Shown here: positions 22,332 through 23,410 of the stretch, piece after piece | Position numbering within the stretch: the first letter of the stretch is position 1 | How the letters are laid out: every line of letters starts with the position of its first letter | Source of the DNA: Pseudomonadota bacterium | GTDB lineage: Bacteria; Desulfobacterota; Syntrophobacteria; Syntrophobacterales; Syntrophobacteraceae | DNA length: 23,410 nucleotides | Assembly: GCA_023442755.1 (NCBI GenBank) | Contig: JAEZXS010000190.1 | Coordinates: 1 to 23,410 of the forward strand | Direction of reading: 5' to 3' | The notes under the pieces: generated by a model | What the model was told of the DNA's origin: nothing | The model's input: only the letters and a program-made list of their open reading frames with translations | The model's database searches: none | Program-made: the position numbers and the translations under genes

Positions 22332-23410
22332 GTGATCTCAGGCTTTCAGAAAATGCCATGCGGGTCCTCGAGGCCCGGTATCTCAGGCGTGATAGACAGG
22401 GGAGAATAATCGAATCCCCCGAACAGATGTTCGAACGTGTCGCCAAGGCTGTTGCCTATGCTGAACTGCTGGAAGGGAATGCGCGCCAGGCTGCACTTTG
22501 GGAGGATGAGTTTTACAAGATCCTGACCGCCTTAGACTTCCTGCCCAACAGCCCCACTCTTATGAACGCGGGCGCCACACTCGGACAATTGAGCGCCTGT
22601 TTCGTACTGCCGGTTCCGGACAGCATGGAAGGAATCTTCGAGGCAGTCAAACAAATGGCCTTGATTCAGCGCACCGGCGGAGGCACCGGGTTTTCATTTT
22701 CAAGTCTTCGACCCAAGGGTGAAATAATCGCTTCCACCGGCGGCACTGCCTCCGGTCCGGTCTCATTCATGAAAATATTCGATTGTGCAACCGAACACAT
22801 CAAGCAGGGCGGCAAGCGAAGGGGCGCAAATATGGGCATCCTCCGCGTGGACCACCCGGACATCATGGAATTTATAAAAGCCAAGCTCGATGGCGTGAGT
22901 CTTCAAAATTTCAATATTTCGGTGGGGGTGACCCACAATTTCATGGAGGCTGCCCGCAATAACGAGGCTTACGACCTGATCAACCCGAGAAGTGGCGGGA
23001 AGGCGGGGAGTTTATCCGCCAGGGACGTGTTCAAGACCCTGGTTTATGCAGCATGGACCACGGGGGATCCCGGGCTTATTTTCCTCGACTCCGTCAATCG
23101 TGCAAATCCGACCCCGCACCTGGGCAACATCGAAGCCACGAACCCCTGCGGCGAAGTTCCGCTTCTCCCTTATGAATCATGCAACCTGGGTTCGATCAAT
23201 CTGGCCCATATGCTGCTCGATCAGAAAAACATCGATTGGGAGAAACTGCGTGCCCTGGTTCCCAAAGCGGTACGCTTTCTCGATGATGTAATAACCGTGA
23301 GCAATTATCCATTGCCCGAAATCGAGAAAATGAGCCGTGGGAACAGGAAAATCGGACTGGGAGTCATGGGATTTGCCGATATGCTCATAAAGCTTGGCGT
23401 ACCATATGAC
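22328..23410 (+). CDS. nrdJ: Adenosylcobalamin-dependent (class II) ribonucleotide reductase, 5' part
   Basis: Makes deoxyribonucleotides from ribonucleotides with a coenzyme B12 radical and needs no oxygen. The first 361 residues are present and the frame runs off the window end. The N-terminus SENAMRVLEARYLRRDRQGR and FLPNSPTLMNAGA are typical of NrdJ. C91 in LSACFVLPVPDSMEG is the first redox cysteine. N272, C274 and E276 in NPCGEVPLLPYESCNLGS are the radical-site residues, C274 being the thiyl cysteine. TGGGTGFSFS (116-125) is the substrate loop. ATG 22328 is the only in-frame start after an upstream stop. Its own ribosome site is missing; a seven-codon frame with a good site overlaps it. 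I found no cobalamin-riboswitch B12 box upstream. Dispersed element C lies just before it. Confidence 0.93.
   Translation, partial: MSDLRLSENAMRVLEARYLRRDRQGRIIESPEQMFERVAKAVAYAELLEGNARQAALWEDEFYKILTALDFLPNSPTLMNAGATLGQLSACFVLPVPDSMEGIFEAVKQMALIQRTGGGTGFSFSSLRPKGEIIASTGGTASGPVSFMKIFDCATEHIKQGGKRRGANMGILRVDHPDIMEFIKAKLDGVSLQNFNISVGVTHNFMEAARNNEAYDLINPRSGGKAGSLSARDVFKTLVYAAWTTGDPGLIFLDSVNRANPTPHLGNIEATNPCGEVPLLPYESCNLGSINLAHMLLDQKNIDWEKLRALVPKAVRFLDDVITVSNYPLPEIEKMSRGNRKIGLGVMGFADMLIKLGVPYD

Overview
The window looks like a piece of chromosome from an anaerobic, corrinoid-dependent member of the Desulfobacterota (old Deltaproteobacteria). This is an inference from gene content: an MttB-family methyltransferase with its corrinoid protein, a B12-dependent class II ribonucleotide reductase and a tryptophanase. 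The intergenic DNA is moderately GC-rich and full of palindromic and tandem repeats. No rRNA, tRNA, CRISPR array or transposase was found.

Left part (about 170-9460, + strand): one co-oriented gene group. It holds a sugar-type (CUT1) ABC importer (ATPase, periplasmic binding protein, two permeases), a methyltransferase corrinoid protein, an ornithine-cyclodeaminase/mu-crystallin-like oxidoreductase and an MttB-superfamily methyltransferase without an amber codon. Together they suggest uptake and corrinoid-dependent demethylation of a methylated, probably quaternary-amine, compound. The group is split by three repeat-filled gaps (2681-3214, 4094-4395, 6983-8017) with REP-like palindromes, a large dyad and two families of long tandem repeats in opposite orientation.

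Middle part (9460-14360): a lower-GC accessory island. A - strand pair encodes a protein ending in a DksA/TraR-type zinc finger and an orphan DndB-like DGQHR protein. Its sigma-70-like promoter has a perfect palindrome over the -10. The pair lies between the end of the intact mttB gene and a second, truncated copy of the mttB 3' end with its terminator and REP element. Next comes a second - strand pair: a small unknown protein and a SAMHD1-like HD phosphohydrolase.

Right part (14679-23410): tryptophanase (- strand); a toxin-antitoxin pair whose RelE-like toxin is frameshifted; an apparently intact Phd/ParE-type pair; a broken DUF2442-HTH gene; a MASE3-PAS histidine kinase preceded by the remnant of another kinase; a degraded 1.5-kb stretch with a 2-hydroxyacid dehydrogenase remnant; and the 5' part of nrdJ, which runs off the window.

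The most unusual signal is a dispersed, gene-free element in three + strand copies (about 11616-11735, 16376-16582, 22073-22265). Two copies start with direct repeats at an exact 11-nt period. The unit is GTACATT-like in one and GTGCAAT-like in the other. Then follow the same 8-nt gap, a conserved core, a hairpin whose stem sequence changes while pairing is kept, a boxA-like CTTTGAAAACCGAAT motif and a second hairpin.
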